NCBI GenBank assembly: GCA_964351985.1
Contig: CAYGPR010000002.1
Location: 124,001 to 188,000, forward strand
DNA from: Meishania sp964351985
GTDB lineage: Bacteria > Bacteroidota > Bacteroidia > Flavobacteriales > Flavobacteriaceae
Direction: 5' to 3'
Length of the DNA: 64,000 bases
Shown: positions 33,121 through 42,048 of the stretch, piece by piece
How the letters are laid out: the number at the start of each line of letters is the position of its first letter
Position numbering within the stretch: the first letter of the stretch is position 1
Notes under the pieces: model-generated
What the model was told of the DNA's origin: nothing
Databases searched by the model: none
The model's input: only the letters and a program-made list of their open reading frames with translations
Position numbers and translations under genes: made by a program

Positions 33121-34284
33121 ATGGGAAGAATTACCAATATTCAGTTTAATTCAAAGTATCCGGCGATTGAGGATTTGCGAAGCAGGGCACAAAAAAAGAT
33201 ACCCAAATTCGCCTTTGAGTATTTGGATGGGGGCTGTAACGAAGATGTTAACCTTCATAAAAATACCTCCGAAATACGGGAAGTCGAGTTGTTGCCCGAA
33301 TATTTGAGCAAACATACCAGCTCGAGTATGGAGACTGAACTGTTCGGCCATACGTATGATGCGCCTTTCGGGATCGCTCCTGTCGGATTGCAGGGGCTGA
33401 TGTGGCCCAATTCTCCAGAGATATTGGCGAAAGCGGCTTTTGAACACAATGTTCCCTTTGTGTTGAGTACGGTCTCCACGAGTAGTATCGAACGTATTTC
33501 AGAATTGACCGAGGGCCAAGCTTGGTTCCAATTATACCATCCTACTGAAAATGCGCTACGGGATGACATTATAAAAAGGGCGGCGGCAGCTTCTTGTCCC
33601 GTTTTGGTCATTCTCTGCGACGTGCCCACTTTTGGTTTTCGCCCAAGGGATATTAGAAACGGGCTGGCGATGCCACCTAAAATGTCGCTAAAGAATATTT
33701 TACAGATATTAGGAAAACCCGAATGGGCCATGAAGACCCTAGTACATGGTCAACCGAATTTCGAAACCTTGAAACCCTACATGCCTAAGAACTTAGATCT
33801 AAAACAGTTGGGAAAATTCATGGACCAAACTTTCTCGGGAAGGCTTAACGAAGAAAAAATAAAGCCCATTCGAGATATGTGGAAGGGCAAACTGGTACTG
33901 AAAGGAGTCGCCAACGAAGTCGATGCAGAAAAAGCGATTCGTTTAGGTCTTGATGGAATTATTGTATCTAACCACGGTGGCCGCCAATTGGATGCCGGGG
34001 AATCTACCATAAAACCGCTTACGAGAATTGTTAAGAAATATGGAGACCAAATCACGGTTATGATGGATAGTGGTATGCGCTCAGGCCCTGATATTGCCAG
34101 AACATTGGCAAGCGGGGCAAAATTTACTTTTATGGGTCGTTCGTTCATGTACGGAGTTTCGGCCTTGGGAAACGAAGGAGGTAACCATACCATATCGTTA
34201 TTGAAGACACAACTGAAACAGGTCATGGACCAGATATGTTGTGAACAGATCGTTGATTTTCCGACGCATTTGGTTTCGAAATGA
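33121..34284 (+). CDS. FMN-dependent alpha-hydroxyacid dehydrogenase (L-lactate dehydrogenase-like)
   Basis: The 387-residue protein belongs to the LldD / glycolate oxidase family: 'KIPKFAFEYLDGGCNEDV', 'FGIAPVGLQGLMWPN', 'FVLSTVSTSSIE', 'AWFQLYHP', the catalytic motif 'IIVSNHGGRQLDAGESTI' and 'VMMDSGMRSGPDIARTLASGA'. It oxidises L-lactate or a related 2-hydroxyacid to the 2-keto acid and passes electrons to quinone or oxygen. As third gene after the SDR and FAH-type hydrolase it would dispose of L-lactate released from a 6-deoxysugar acid. Confidence 0.9.
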   Translation: MGRITNIQFNSKYPAIEDLRSRAQKKIPKFAFEYLDGGCNEDVNLHKNTSEIREVELLPEYLSKHTSSSMETELFGHTYDAPFGIAPVGLQGLMWPNSPEILAKAAFEHNVPFVLSTVSTSSIERISELTEGQAWFQLYHPTENALRDDIIKRAAAASCPVLVILCDVPTFGFRPRDIRNGLAMPPKMSLKNILQILGKPEWAMKTLVHGQPNFETLKPYMPKNLDLKQLGKFMDQTFSGRLNEEKIKPIRDMWKGKLVLKGVANEVDAEKAIRLGLDGIIVSNHGGRQLDAGESTIKPLTRIVKKYGDQITVMMDSGMRSGPDIARTLASGAKFTFMGRSFMYGVSALGNEGGNHTISLLKTQLKQVMDQICCEQIVDFPTHLVSK

Positions 34285-34807
34285 AATTTTCAAAATCCCG
34301 GGATTTCTGTCTTTTATGGATAAGGTTCTGGAATTCTTCGATCAATCGTATTTGAGGCTTACTAGATTAATTCATAAAAACCTTTTGGTACGCGCAACAA
34401 TTCTCCGAAATAGTATATTTTTTAGAGACTTCGACAAATTCAGTTTAAAAAAGTACCTGTACTGTAAAGGTTCGTTTTTTAGGACTTTTCAGAATGATGA
34501 AATGAAAATGATTTTTTCACTAAGCTTTTTATTCATGCCATTGTATGCACTATGCTATGACAGATGTTTTGGAAGTAAGAGGGCAGCATTCGTTTGTAGA
34601 ATATTTCTTAAGGTTGAAACTAAGCCGTGAATACCCAGTAATTGTTGAGCAAAAGAAAGCATGTTTTTATCACTTTAACGTCTTTTAAAAATCGTGAAGC
34701 GAAAACAGAATTCGCCGATAACAACCAACCGATGAACCCGTAGATTGCTATTCGAACGCAAAAATCTTCCTCTCATTTTATTGATTAGACCCTATTTCGA
34801 AACGCGT
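34285..34807. other. 523-bp spacer without a convincing gene
   Basis: The stretch is A+T-rich. A plus-strand frame of 129 codons overlaps the end of the previous gene and runs to 34630, but it has no recognisable motif and a composition typical of non-coding DNA. I see no RNA gene or clear repeat. A decayed gene cannot be excluded. Confidence 0.5.
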
Positions 34808-35911
34808 TTATATTCTAATAAATATTTTCTTTTTGTACATCCAATAACAAATGTACCAAAGCATAAAAAGCACAATACAACTTAAGATGATATGTGCGCC
34901 TAAATCGCCTGTCCAACCAAAAAGCGCATTTGAAAAAGGAAGAAATATTTTCTTGATGAGATCAGCTCCCCCAACATGTGCGAACAGATAAATAAATAGC
35001 GGGTTCATGCCTACTATGGCAAAAAACAACACGCCTTTTTGATATTTTTTGATATCTATCAACCAATAACATAAAGCGAGAGCTATCAACGACCATCCGC
35101 CGCTGGCAAAAACAAATGTAGTCGTTGCTATCTTCTTTATGATGGGCGTAAATGGGCTCAGGCCATACCCGATAAGCAATCCGATAATACCGGCGGCAAA
35201 TAAGATTTGCAGTTTTTTCTTGGCCGAATACTTGCCTATGAGCAATTGGCCTGCCAGAACCCCCCAAATTGTATGTGCTGCGGTCGGAATCGCATTAAAC
35301 ATTGCCCAACCGGCACCATCGTTTTCGCCCGAAATAAGCATATTGAACCAGGCCGGAAAATTTTCTCCGTTGACAAAAGCATTTGTGAACCCTTCAACCG
35401 GAAAGAAGCGATATAAGCCTTCAGTAATTAAAAGTAACAATATTGAAAAACCAATTTGAACGACTACGGATTTTCGGATAACCAAAAAGGCCAAAATATA
35501 GGTAACTCCTAATTGCGCCAATACGTTTTGAAACCTAAAAACAATTTCTCCCGGGTCAATACAATATAATGCCCAGCCCAAGAATAACATCAAAAATGCC
35601 CTTTTAACGGCATGTTTGGTTAAATCTTTATACGAATCTCCCCTGGCCATCCTTTTTGAAAAAGATAAGGGCATGGCCACCCCAACAATGAACATAAAAA
35701 AGGGCTGGATCAAGTCCCAGAAACGCATTCCTTCCCATTCAACATGGTGAAATTGCGTTCCAATAGTATGAATAAATGTTCCTTCTAATTCTGGCGACAC
35801 AAAATATGTGAATAGATGAGAAAACTCGGCAATAAGTAAAAACATCGTTAATCCCCTATAAAAGTCTAGGGATAAAAGCCGACCGTTAGATTTTTCTTGT
35901 ACTTCAGACAT
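34808..35911 (-). CDS. DUF5009 / heparan-glucosaminide acetyltransferase-like membrane protein
   Basis: The 367-residue protein starts with the diagnostic 'RLLSLDFYRGLTMFLLIAEFSH' and has 'WEGMRFWDLIQPFFMFIVGVAMPLSFSKRMARGDS', followed by about ten hydrophobic helices. This is the NagX/HGSNAT-like group of membrane acyltransferases, related to the enzyme that N-acetylates terminal glucosamine of heparan sulfate. The bacterial reaction is not settled. It is a single gene; the sulfatase and NahK-like kinase 3-5 kb away could be functionally related. Confidence 0.85.
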   Translation of the reverse strand: MSEVQEKSNGRLLSLDFYRGLTMFLLIAEFSHLFTYFVSPELEGTFIHTIGTQFHHVEWEGMRFWDLIQPFFMFIVGVAMPLSFSKRMARGDSYKDLTKHAVKRAFLMLFLGWALYCIDPGEIVFRFQNVLAQLGVTYILAFLVIRKSVVVQIGFSILLLLITEGLYRFFPVEGFTNAFVNGENFPAWFNMLISGENDGAGWAMFNAIPTAAHTIWGVLAGQLLIGKYSAKKKLQILFAAGIIGLLIGYGLSPFTPIIKKIATTTFVFASGGWSLIALALCYWLIDIKKYQKGVLFFAIVGMNPLFIYLFAHVGGADLIKKIFLPFSNALFGWTGDLGAHIILSCIVLFMLWYICYWMYKKKIFIRI

Positions 35912-36580
35912 GATTTGTTATTTGGTTCGGTTTCTTTCAGTAAAGTACGACTTACGGAACGGCCCATTTGCGCGATGATATCTCCAAGTTTCGTAACTAA
36001 AATGGTATCAGGTTAAGATATAAAAAATGATAAAGAAACTAATTAATATATATTACTTTTTATACCTCTAGGATTTTTCCATCTTGAAATCAACTGTCTA
36101 ATCCTGAGATAGCCGGTGTTTTGACCGAATGAGGTAGGCCCATATTCTCTAGTAGAGTTTGTCACGGGCTACTCACCTTCAAAGGAAATTTAACCTTCTA
36201 ACACAAAACCTGCGTACGATAAATTTACATTGAATCTCTCCGATACCAATTTTTGTATTTAACAAATTGCTGACATTGCTTATATATATAAAGTCATCTT
36301 TATAATACCGTCTTGAAGGACTTTGTTTAGACCTTATTCACTGGGCATGAGCCAAAAAAAACTGGGAAGCATTGCTCCCCAATCTTCATAAATTTAAATC
36401 ACTTCATTAAAATTATTTATAAGGTTTTTAATATAGCCGTTTTAAGAAACTATAATTTTAAATCTTATCCTGGGTAAAACTTCGTGCCATTTTTGGTTCT
36501 TTTTGAATTTCAGAAAATACTGTTTTAAGGTACTCCACAGAGCTAACCCTATATCCAAGCGATTCTTTAGTTTTGTACCA
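35912..36580. other. 669-bp A+T-rich spacer between divergent genes
   Basis: The space separates the leftward DUF5009 gene from the rightward S41 peptidase gene. I found no credible coding frame, tRNA or large inverted repeat. TAGTTTTG at 36568-36575 matches the -7 consensus TAnnTTTG but has no matching -33 box and stands only 5 bp before the chosen ATG. Confidence 0.5.
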
Positions 36581-38170
36581 ATGAACAATACTCTTCGTTT
36601 TTTACTAATCATTGTTTTGGGCACCTCTTGTTCGGGTGTAAAGAAATACAACGCACAAATTATCGAATTACATTCGGTAGAAGAACTTCATCAAGATGTC
36701 GATAAGGTGTACGAACAACTTCAAAGATGGCATCCGAGGTTATATCAGTACGTTTCTAGAACAGAGTTTGACCAAAAGTTCGATGCACTAAAGGGAAGTA
36801 TAAATGGCCCTATGGGCAGCAAGGAATTCTATGAAAGGCTGGTTTCAGTAGTTAACGAAGTACGTCAAGGCCATCTGAATGTAAGACCCCCAACGTACAG
36901 GTTTACAAAAAAACAACAAAAAGAACTACGCAAACGACCGTTTGAATTTTATAAGGTCGATTTCGAATTGTTGGAAGACAAATTGTGGGTCAAGGCCAAC
37001 CAAGGTAAGGACAGTCTTATCGTAGGGCACGAGGTATTGGCCTTCGACAAGGATTTGGCAGCGAAGTTAGTGGACAAGTATAAACGATTATTTTCTTCCG
37101 ACGGATTCAACACTACCTATCATAACCGTTTTGTGGCCCAGAACTTTTCCAATTTTTATTATGTCGACAAAGGGTTCAAAGATAGTCTTACCCTTCTTTT
37201 AAAAAAGAACGACTCCATCTATTTCAAGACGTTAAAAAGAGTTGCCGAAGACCGATCAGCGTCAAAAGACTCCAGTTCCGTACAAAAGTCTACGATACTA
37301 TCAAAAGCCGAGAGAACCGCTATAAAACAAAAAGAAAAACGTCTCAGAAAAACACGAAAGCGGGCCGGAAGAAAAAGGGGGTACGTGCCACCGCGCAACC
37401 ATTACCTACGAAATTTAGATTTTATTGGAAACGATAGTTCGGTGGCCTACCTCAAGATTCGAGGTTTCGGTCATGGCAACTACAATAAATTCTATAAAGA
37501 AGCCTTTGCAAAAATCGATTCCGCAGGTTCTGAAAACTTGATTTTGGATTTACGTGACAATGGTGGCGGAAGTTTGGATGAAATCGAAAAACTCTATGGT
37601 TATCTTTCTTTATCACCTTTTCGGTTTATGAACGACGCCGAGACCAAAACAAGGATTCCGATGACAAAGGCCGTCTTCTCGCAAAAAAGAACCGGTATTT
37701 TGAACGAAGCGCTCCGTATACTCGGAAGTCCGGGTATGATCGTCTATGATATGCTGAATATTCGTAAGAAAGGTGGAAAATTATATCGCAAATTTTCAGG
37801 TTCGAAAATAAAATCACCAAGAAAGAAAAATTTCAGGGGTAAAATCTACGTGTTGATCAATGGCTATTCCTTTTCCGCCGCTTCCATGTTGGCTACCAAT
37901 TTGCAAGCCAATAGGAGGGCTTTTTTCGTTGGAGAGGAAACAGGTGGAAGCTACAATGGAACCGTTGCTGGTCAGACGAAATACATAGAACTGCCAAATT
38001 CAAAAGTACTACTCTATTTTGGTCTGCTACAGATCGAAACGCCACATAAAACAGAACCCGACGGATATGGCGTAAAACCGGATGTAGAAATAATCCCGAC
38101 ACAAAAAGACCGGCTTCAGAACAGAGACCCCGAATTGGAATGGGTCTTGAAGGATATTTTTAAGAACTAA
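36581..38170 (+). CDS. S41-family (C-terminal processing) peptidase lipoprotein
   Basis: The ATG at 36581 gives a lipoprotein signal ('MNNTLRFLLIIVLGTSCSG', 529 residues); a longer frame from 36503 has no signal. The N-terminal region ('VEELHQDVDKVYEQLQRWHPRLYQYVS') is typical of Bacteroidota S41 proteins. A strongly basic insert ('KQKEKRLRKTRKRAGRKR') sits at about 255-275. The protease core follows: 'SVAYLKIRGFG', 'LILDLRDNGGGSLDEI', and the catalytic serine in 'YVLINGYSFSAASMLA'. The lysine base should be about 25 residues further on. No PDZ domain is obvious. Its substrate is unknown. Confidence 0.88.
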   Translation: MNNTLRFLLIIVLGTSCSGVKKYNAQIIELHSVEELHQDVDKVYEQLQRWHPRLYQYVSRTEFDQKFDALKGSINGPMGSKEFYERLVSVVNEVRQGHLNVRPPTYRFTKKQQKELRKRPFEFYKVDFELLEDKLWVKANQGKDSLIVGHEVLAFDKDLAAKLVDKYKRLFSSDGFNTTYHNRFVAQNFSNFYYVDKGFKDSLTLLLKKNDSIYFKTLKRVAEDRSASKDSSSVQKSTILSKAERTAIKQKEKRLRKTRKRAGRKRGYVPPRNHYLRNLDFIGNDSSVAYLKIRGFGHGNYNKFYKEAFAKIDSAGSENLILDLRDNGGGSLDEIEKLYGYLSLSPFRFMNDAETKTRIPMTKAVFSQKRTGILNEALRILGSPGMIVYDMLNIRKKGGKLYRKFSGSKIKSPRKKNFRGKIYVLINGYSFSAASMLATNLQANRRAFFVGEETGGSYNGTVAGQTKYIELPNSKVLLYFGLLQIETPHKTEPDGYGVKPDVEIIPTQKDRLQNRDPELEWVLKDIFKN

Positions 38171-38180
38171 TGGTAAGAAA

Positions 38181-39260
38181 TCAATGTTGCCATATCCTAT
38201 ATTTTAGCTTTTCTAGAACCACATTTTCCATATACACCTTTTCCTTCAACGCCTTTTCCGTGAAATCGAAAAGACTCAGACAACGGTCTAGATTTTGGTT
38301 CGGGTAAGCGACCTTATAATATACATTGTCGTTCAGGTAATCGGTCAAAGCACGTAGGCCATGAATAAAAGGCATAAAACTAGCGCCGAGAGGCAAGGTT
38401 TCGATTTCTTGTTTTGAAAGAAAAGGACCTACAGATCCCAAGCCATTCACAAAAGCTTCGAATAGGGGCCTGTCAAAAGTGATTTTTTCGTGGTTTTGTT
38501 CATCCTCAGGGGCCGTATTAACGACTGTTCGAACGGCATCCCCGAAATCATAATAAAAATGACCTTTCATAAGCGTATCCAAATCGATGAGACAAAGTGC
38601 TTTGTTCTCTTTTTTTGAAAAAAGTATATTGTTCAATTTGGTGTCGTTATGGCAAACACGAACCGGAAGCTCTTTTTTACTCAATTCAGAAAGGGTTACC
38701 AATACATTTTGGGCAAATAGAATTGCCTTTTTGGCAATTTCTTTTTTCTCTGGGTTAGCAGACTCAAGCGCCATTTCAAATTGTTCTTTTCGTAGTGCAA
38801 GGTCATGAAACCGGGGTATGGTATCAACAAAATCATCTAACTTGGCGTCTTGTAGAAGAATATGAAATTTTGCGATTATCCTTCCGGCTTCAAAAGCGAT
38901 ATGTGGGTCTGTCGTTGTATTGTAAGCCACACTATGGCCAATATAGGTCATCAATCTCCAATACCCTTTTTCATTTTCGAAAAAGGTCTTTGCTCCGGTC
39001 GTTTTGACCAAGGTAATTTTAGTATATGAAGGGTCTTTTAATTGGTCTAACGCGTTATCGATGTTCGCCATGAGACCTTCCATATTTTTAAATACGGTAT
39101 GGTTTACCCGTTGTAGAATATAGAGAGGCCTATCGTAATCGAGTACCATGAAGGTATCATTGATGTATCCGTCGGTTAGAGGGTTAAAATGATAGTCTTT
39201 TACCGAAATCGAAAAATTTCTTAATACGGAGTTTAATATGGTGTTTGAATAATCTTCCAT
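38181..39260 (-). CDS. phosphotransferase-family sugar kinase (NahK-like)
   Basis: The ATG at 39260 is preferred to a TTG twelve bases upstream; the product has 359 residues. It shows the choline-kinase/aminoglycoside-phosphotransferase fold: 'PLTDGYINDTFMVLD', 'LYILQRVNHTVFKNMEGLMANI', the catalytic 'RVCHNDTKLNNILF' and metal-binding 'LCLIDLDTLMKGHFYYDFGDAVR'. The 'GYINDTF...ILQRVN' pattern is that of N-acetylhexosamine 1-kinases. It lies 2 bp after a sugar nucleotidyltransferase gene, so the pair could make an activated sugar from a free one (anomeric phosphorylation then NDP transfer). Confidence 0.85.
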   Translation of the reverse strand: MEDYSNTILNSVLRNFSISVKDYHFNPLTDGYINDTFMVLDYDRPLYILQRVNHTVFKNMEGLMANIDNALDQLKDPSYTKITLVKTTGAKTFFENEKGYWRLMTYIGHSVAYNTTTDPHIAFEAGRIIAKFHILLQDAKLDDFVDTIPRFHDLALRKEQFEMALESANPEKKEIAKKAILFAQNVLVTLSELSKKELPVRVCHNDTKLNNILFSKKENKALCLIDLDTLMKGHFYYDFGDAVRTVVNTAPEDEQNHEKITFDRPLFEAFVNGLGSVGPFLSKQEIETLPLGASFMPFIHGLRALTDYLNDNVYYKVAYPNQNLDRCLSLFDFTEKALKEKVYMENVVLEKLKYRIWQH

Positions 39261-39262
39261 TC

Positions 39263-40147
39263 TTAACCCCAAAGTGGCGAAACGTAATCGTTTTCCTCAG
39301 TCTTCTGTTGAAGAAAATCAACAGCTTTTTCTCGATCGCTAGCATAGGTCACTCCGAACCATTCACCATCAGAGGGTACTACTTTTACCGAAATATCTCC
39401 GGCCTGTAGCATATCTTGTACTATTTTCGGAATGTATAACTCTCCGGTCTTCGCTAGCACGTCATCTGCCAAAAATCTTCTGAAATCTTTTTCTATCTTA
39501 TCGAAAATCGAGGGTTTACAGACCCAAAAGTTCATACTGACCTGTTCGTCGCCCGAATATTGATTACCGGAATCACGGTCGATTACTTGACTGCCATCCC
39601 GCTCCAGTTTTAATCGTTCCTCCACCGATATCAACTGGTCGTCTTTTACTTCACATACCCCACGCGATACCGAACCGTGCTCCGATAAAGTATCTTTTAG
39701 TGTATAGCCAACCAGAGCATATACGTTATCGTGCCTATGCTCTCGCATAAAGTCGGCTGCATTCTTGTAAGCCGATTTTCCATAAAAATCATCTGCATTG
39801 ATAACTGCAAACGGTCCCTTGATAACATGCCGCGCGGTCCAAACCGCATGGGCGGTGCCCCAAGGTTTAGGGCGTTCTCCTGTATAGGTAACCCCATCGG
39901 GCAAATCGGTAATTTCTTGTGCGAGCACATCAATTCTTACATTTTCAGGAAGTTTTCCTACCATTTGGTCTTCCACATGATGAATATATTCCTTTTTGGT
40001 AATGACCACGATATGGTCGAATCCATTTTCAAGGGCATCGTACATGGCGAATTCCATCAAAAATTCCCCCGAGGGTCCCAAATCGTCGAATTGTTTTAGT
40101 TTTCCATATCGGCTACCGCTTCCTGCGGCCATTAAAAGTAAGGTCAT
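39263..40147 (-). CDS. NDP-sugar pyrophosphorylase-like nucleotidyltransferase
   Basis: The ATG at 40147 places the signature at the N-terminus ('MTLLLMAAGSGSRYGKLKQFDDLGPSGEFLMEF', 294 residues); the longer TTG frame adds 15 unlikely residues. The GT-A-like nucleotide motif GSGSRYG, 'PWGTAHAVWTARHVIKGPFAVINADDFYG' (metal-binding D-D) and 'VSMNFWVCKPSIFDKIEKDF' are all present. It should join a sugar-1-phosphate to a nucleotide. It is the first gene of a two-gene operon with the NahK-like kinase. Confidence 0.88.
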   Translation of the reverse strand: MTLLLMAAGSGSRYGKLKQFDDLGPSGEFLMEFAMYDALENGFDHIVVITKKEYIHHVEDQMVGKLPENVRIDVLAQEITDLPDGVTYTGERPKPWGTAHAVWTARHVIKGPFAVINADDFYGKSAYKNAADFMREHRHDNVYALVGYTLKDTLSEHGSVSRGVCEVKDDQLISVEERLKLERDGSQVIDRDSGNQYSGDEQVSMNFWVCKPSIFDKIEKDFRRFLADDVLAKTGELYIPKIVQDMLQAGDISVKVVPSDGEWFGVTYASDREKAVDFLQQKTEENDYVSPLWG

Positions 40148-40274
40148 AGATTTTTGGTTTTTAATGATGTAAAAATAGGACTTTGTAAACAAAATGGATT
40201 CTTTCGATCGATATACATAAGATTAATAACCATCAAAATAGAATTTTGGTTCATAATTTTATATTTTAAACAAG

Positions 40275-40299
40275 TTCTTTGAGAAAGGCTCTCAAAGAA
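40275..40299 (+). promoter_or_regulatory. 10-bp perfect hairpin in the sulfatase leader
   Basis: TTCTTTGAGA and TCTCAAAGAA flank a 5-base AAGGC loop, ending 21 bp before the sulfatase ATG. There is no T-tract, so it is unlikely to be a terminator. It may be an operator or an mRNA leader structure. Confidence 0.45.
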
Positions 40300-40320
40300 A
40301 TAATCTCAACCAAACCATGT

Positions 40321-41961
40321 ATGAAAAATAGCGATCGGTACAAGAGTAGAAATAAGTCAAGACAACTGTTTCTGGGTTATTTTTTGTTAGTCTTTCTATA
40401 TGCCAATGCTCAAACCAGTGAAAGGCCCAATATTCTCGTCATCATGTTCGACGATGCGGGTCTTGATATGAGTGCCTACGGAAGCACATATGTCAAAACA
40501 CCTGCTTTTGATGCTATTGCCAAGGAAGGTATTCTTTTTAACAAGGCCTACACGCCCAACGCAAAATGTGCACCTTCACGTGCTTCGATCATTACAGGTA
40601 GAAACTCTTGGCAGCTCGATGCCGCTGCCAATCATGTAATCTATTTTCCTGCCAAATTCAAGACGTATCAAGAAGTATTGCTCGAGAACGGATATACCAC
40701 GGGTCACACTGGCAAAGGCTGGGGTCCGGGCATGACGGTAAGGGAAGACGGAAGTCAACGCCAAGTTATGGGCCCGGCCTACAACGAGAAAACGTTACAG
40801 CCAGCGACTTCTTTTATTGGCCCCAATGATTACAGTGCTAATTTTGCCGATTTTTTGGATGAAGCTCCTGCTAACAAACCATGGAGTTTTTGGGTGGGAA
40901 CCATAGAACCGCATCGAGGCTATGAATATGGTTCTGGAAAAAAACTTGCCGGTAAATCTGAGGAAATGATCACCGATTTTCCTCCGTATTGGCCGGATAA
41001 CAAAATCACTCGAAACGATTTGCTCGACTACGCCTATGAAATTGAGGATACCGATAAACACATTGGTAAAATACTAGAGACCTTAAAAGAAAGGAATCTC
41101 ATGGAAAACACTTTAATCGTGGTCACTTCGGATCATGGAATGCCGTTCCCCAGGGTTAAGGGAGATCAATATGAAAACGCCAACCATATTCCAATGGCAA
41201 TACTTTGGAAGGGAAAAATGACGGCGCAAGGAAGAAAGGTGGATGATTATATCAGCTTTGTCGATATTGCTCCCACGTTTTTGGAAGCAGCGGGGGTTGA
41301 TTGGCAGTCTTCAGGATTGCATCCGGCGGCCGGAAAAAGCTTAATGAACATCATAACCTCCGGAAAATCAGGCCAAATCGAAACAGAGCGAAATTTTGTT
41401 CTTGTCGGCAAAGAACGGCACGATACGGGTAGGCCGGGCGATGTGGGTTATCCCATCCGAGGTATCCATAAAAACAATATGTTTTACATCAAGAATTATG
41501 AGATCGACCGTTGGCCTTCTGGCAATCCGGAAACAGGCTATTTGAATACCGATGAGAGTCCGACAAAGACCGAGATTTTGAATCTTAGAAGAAACGGTGA
41601 CAAGGATTTTTGGAAACTCAATTTTGGGAAAAGGGTAGAAGAAGAATTATACGATATCGAAAATGATCCTTTCTGTATGAAGAACTTGGCCGATGATGTT
41701 GCTTATGCGGTTATAAAGACAGAATTGCAAAAAGAAATGGAAGCAAGACTTTTGAAACAAGGTGATTTGCGAATGATCGGTTATGGTCATTTGTACGAGC
41801 AAGCACCATTTCTTGAGGGCCGTGGACGTAATTTTTATGAAGATTTTATGGACGGAAAAAATCCGAAAGCGGATTGGGTAAAGGACACTGATTTCGAACC
41901 CTTCTTTTTGGATGGAAATGGAAATGAGTTGGGCAATGTGAAGTTGGGCGAAAAGGACTGA
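40321..41961 (+). CDS. sulfatase (formylglycine-type, exported)
   Basis: The ATG at 40321 is chosen over a TTG 42 bp upstream; the 546-residue product then has a signal peptide ('RQLFLGYFLLVFLYANAQ'). The alkaline-phosphatase-like core begins 'RPNILVIMFDDAGLDMSAYG' with the metal-binding Asp pair, and C83-A-P-S-R87 is the formylglycine motif ('KCAPSRASIITGR'). Later ligands are in 'TLIVVTSDHGMPFPRVKG'. The layout resembles N-sulfoglucosamine sulfohydrolase-like (S1) sulfatases. It removes sulfate from a glycan in the periplasm. Activation needs an anaerobic or aerobic maturase, not seen in the window. Confidence 0.92.
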   Translation: MKNSDRYKSRNKSRQLFLGYFLLVFLYANAQTSERPNILVIMFDDAGLDMSAYGSTYVKTPAFDAIAKEGILFNKAYTPNAKCAPSRASIITGRNSWQLDAAANHVIYFPAKFKTYQEVLLENGYTTGHTGKGWGPGMTVREDGSQRQVMGPAYNEKTLQPATSFIGPNDYSANFADFLDEAPANKPWSFWVGTIEPHRGYEYGSGKKLAGKSEEMITDFPPYWPDNKITRNDLLDYAYEIEDTDKHIGKILETLKERNLMENTLIVVTSDHGMPFPRVKGDQYENANHIPMAILWKGKMTAQGRKVDDYISFVDIAPTFLEAAGVDWQSSGLHPAAGKSLMNIITSGKSGQIETERNFVLVGKERHDTGRPGDVGYPIRGIHKNNMFYIKNYEIDRWPSGNPETGYLNTDESPTKTEILNLRRNGDKDFWKLNFGKRVEEELYDIENDPFCMKNLADDVAYAVIKTELQKEMEARLLKQGDLRMIGYGHLYEQAPFLEGRGRNFYEDFMDGKNPKADWVKDTDFEPFFLDGNGNELGNVKLGEKD

Positions 41962-41984
41962 TATCAAAGACAATACTTCAGACC

Positions 41985-42027
41985 TGACATTTGTCATGTT
42001 TTCCCTTGAAAAACGCACGTAAGTTTG
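41985..42027 (+). promoter_or_regulatory. hemN promoter with CRP/FNR-type site
   Basis: TGACATTTGTCA (41985-41996) is a perfect palindrome of the TGA-N6-TCA type, followed by TGTTTT. Its centre lies 36.5 bp before the last base of TAAGTTTG (42020-42027), a full match to the -7 consensus. With transcription starting about 5-6 bases later, the site is at about -41.5, the classic class II activator position. No -33 element is present. Confidence 0.65.
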
Positions 42028-42048
42028 TATCAAAACAAGATACGCCCT

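Noticed and set aside
34241..34630. 129-codon plus-strand frame after the hydroxyacid dehydrogenase
   Set aside because: It overlaps the preceding gene, has no recognisable motif and a composition typical of A+T-rich spacer, so it is not called as a gene.
36568..36575. TAGTTTTG before the S41 peptidase as a promoter
   Set aside because: There is no -33 box at the right distance and it would start transcription at the ATG itself.
36503..36580. Upstream extension of the S41 peptidase by 26 residues
   Set aside because: The added residues have no signal peptide character, whereas the ATG at 36581 gives a clear lipoprotein signal.
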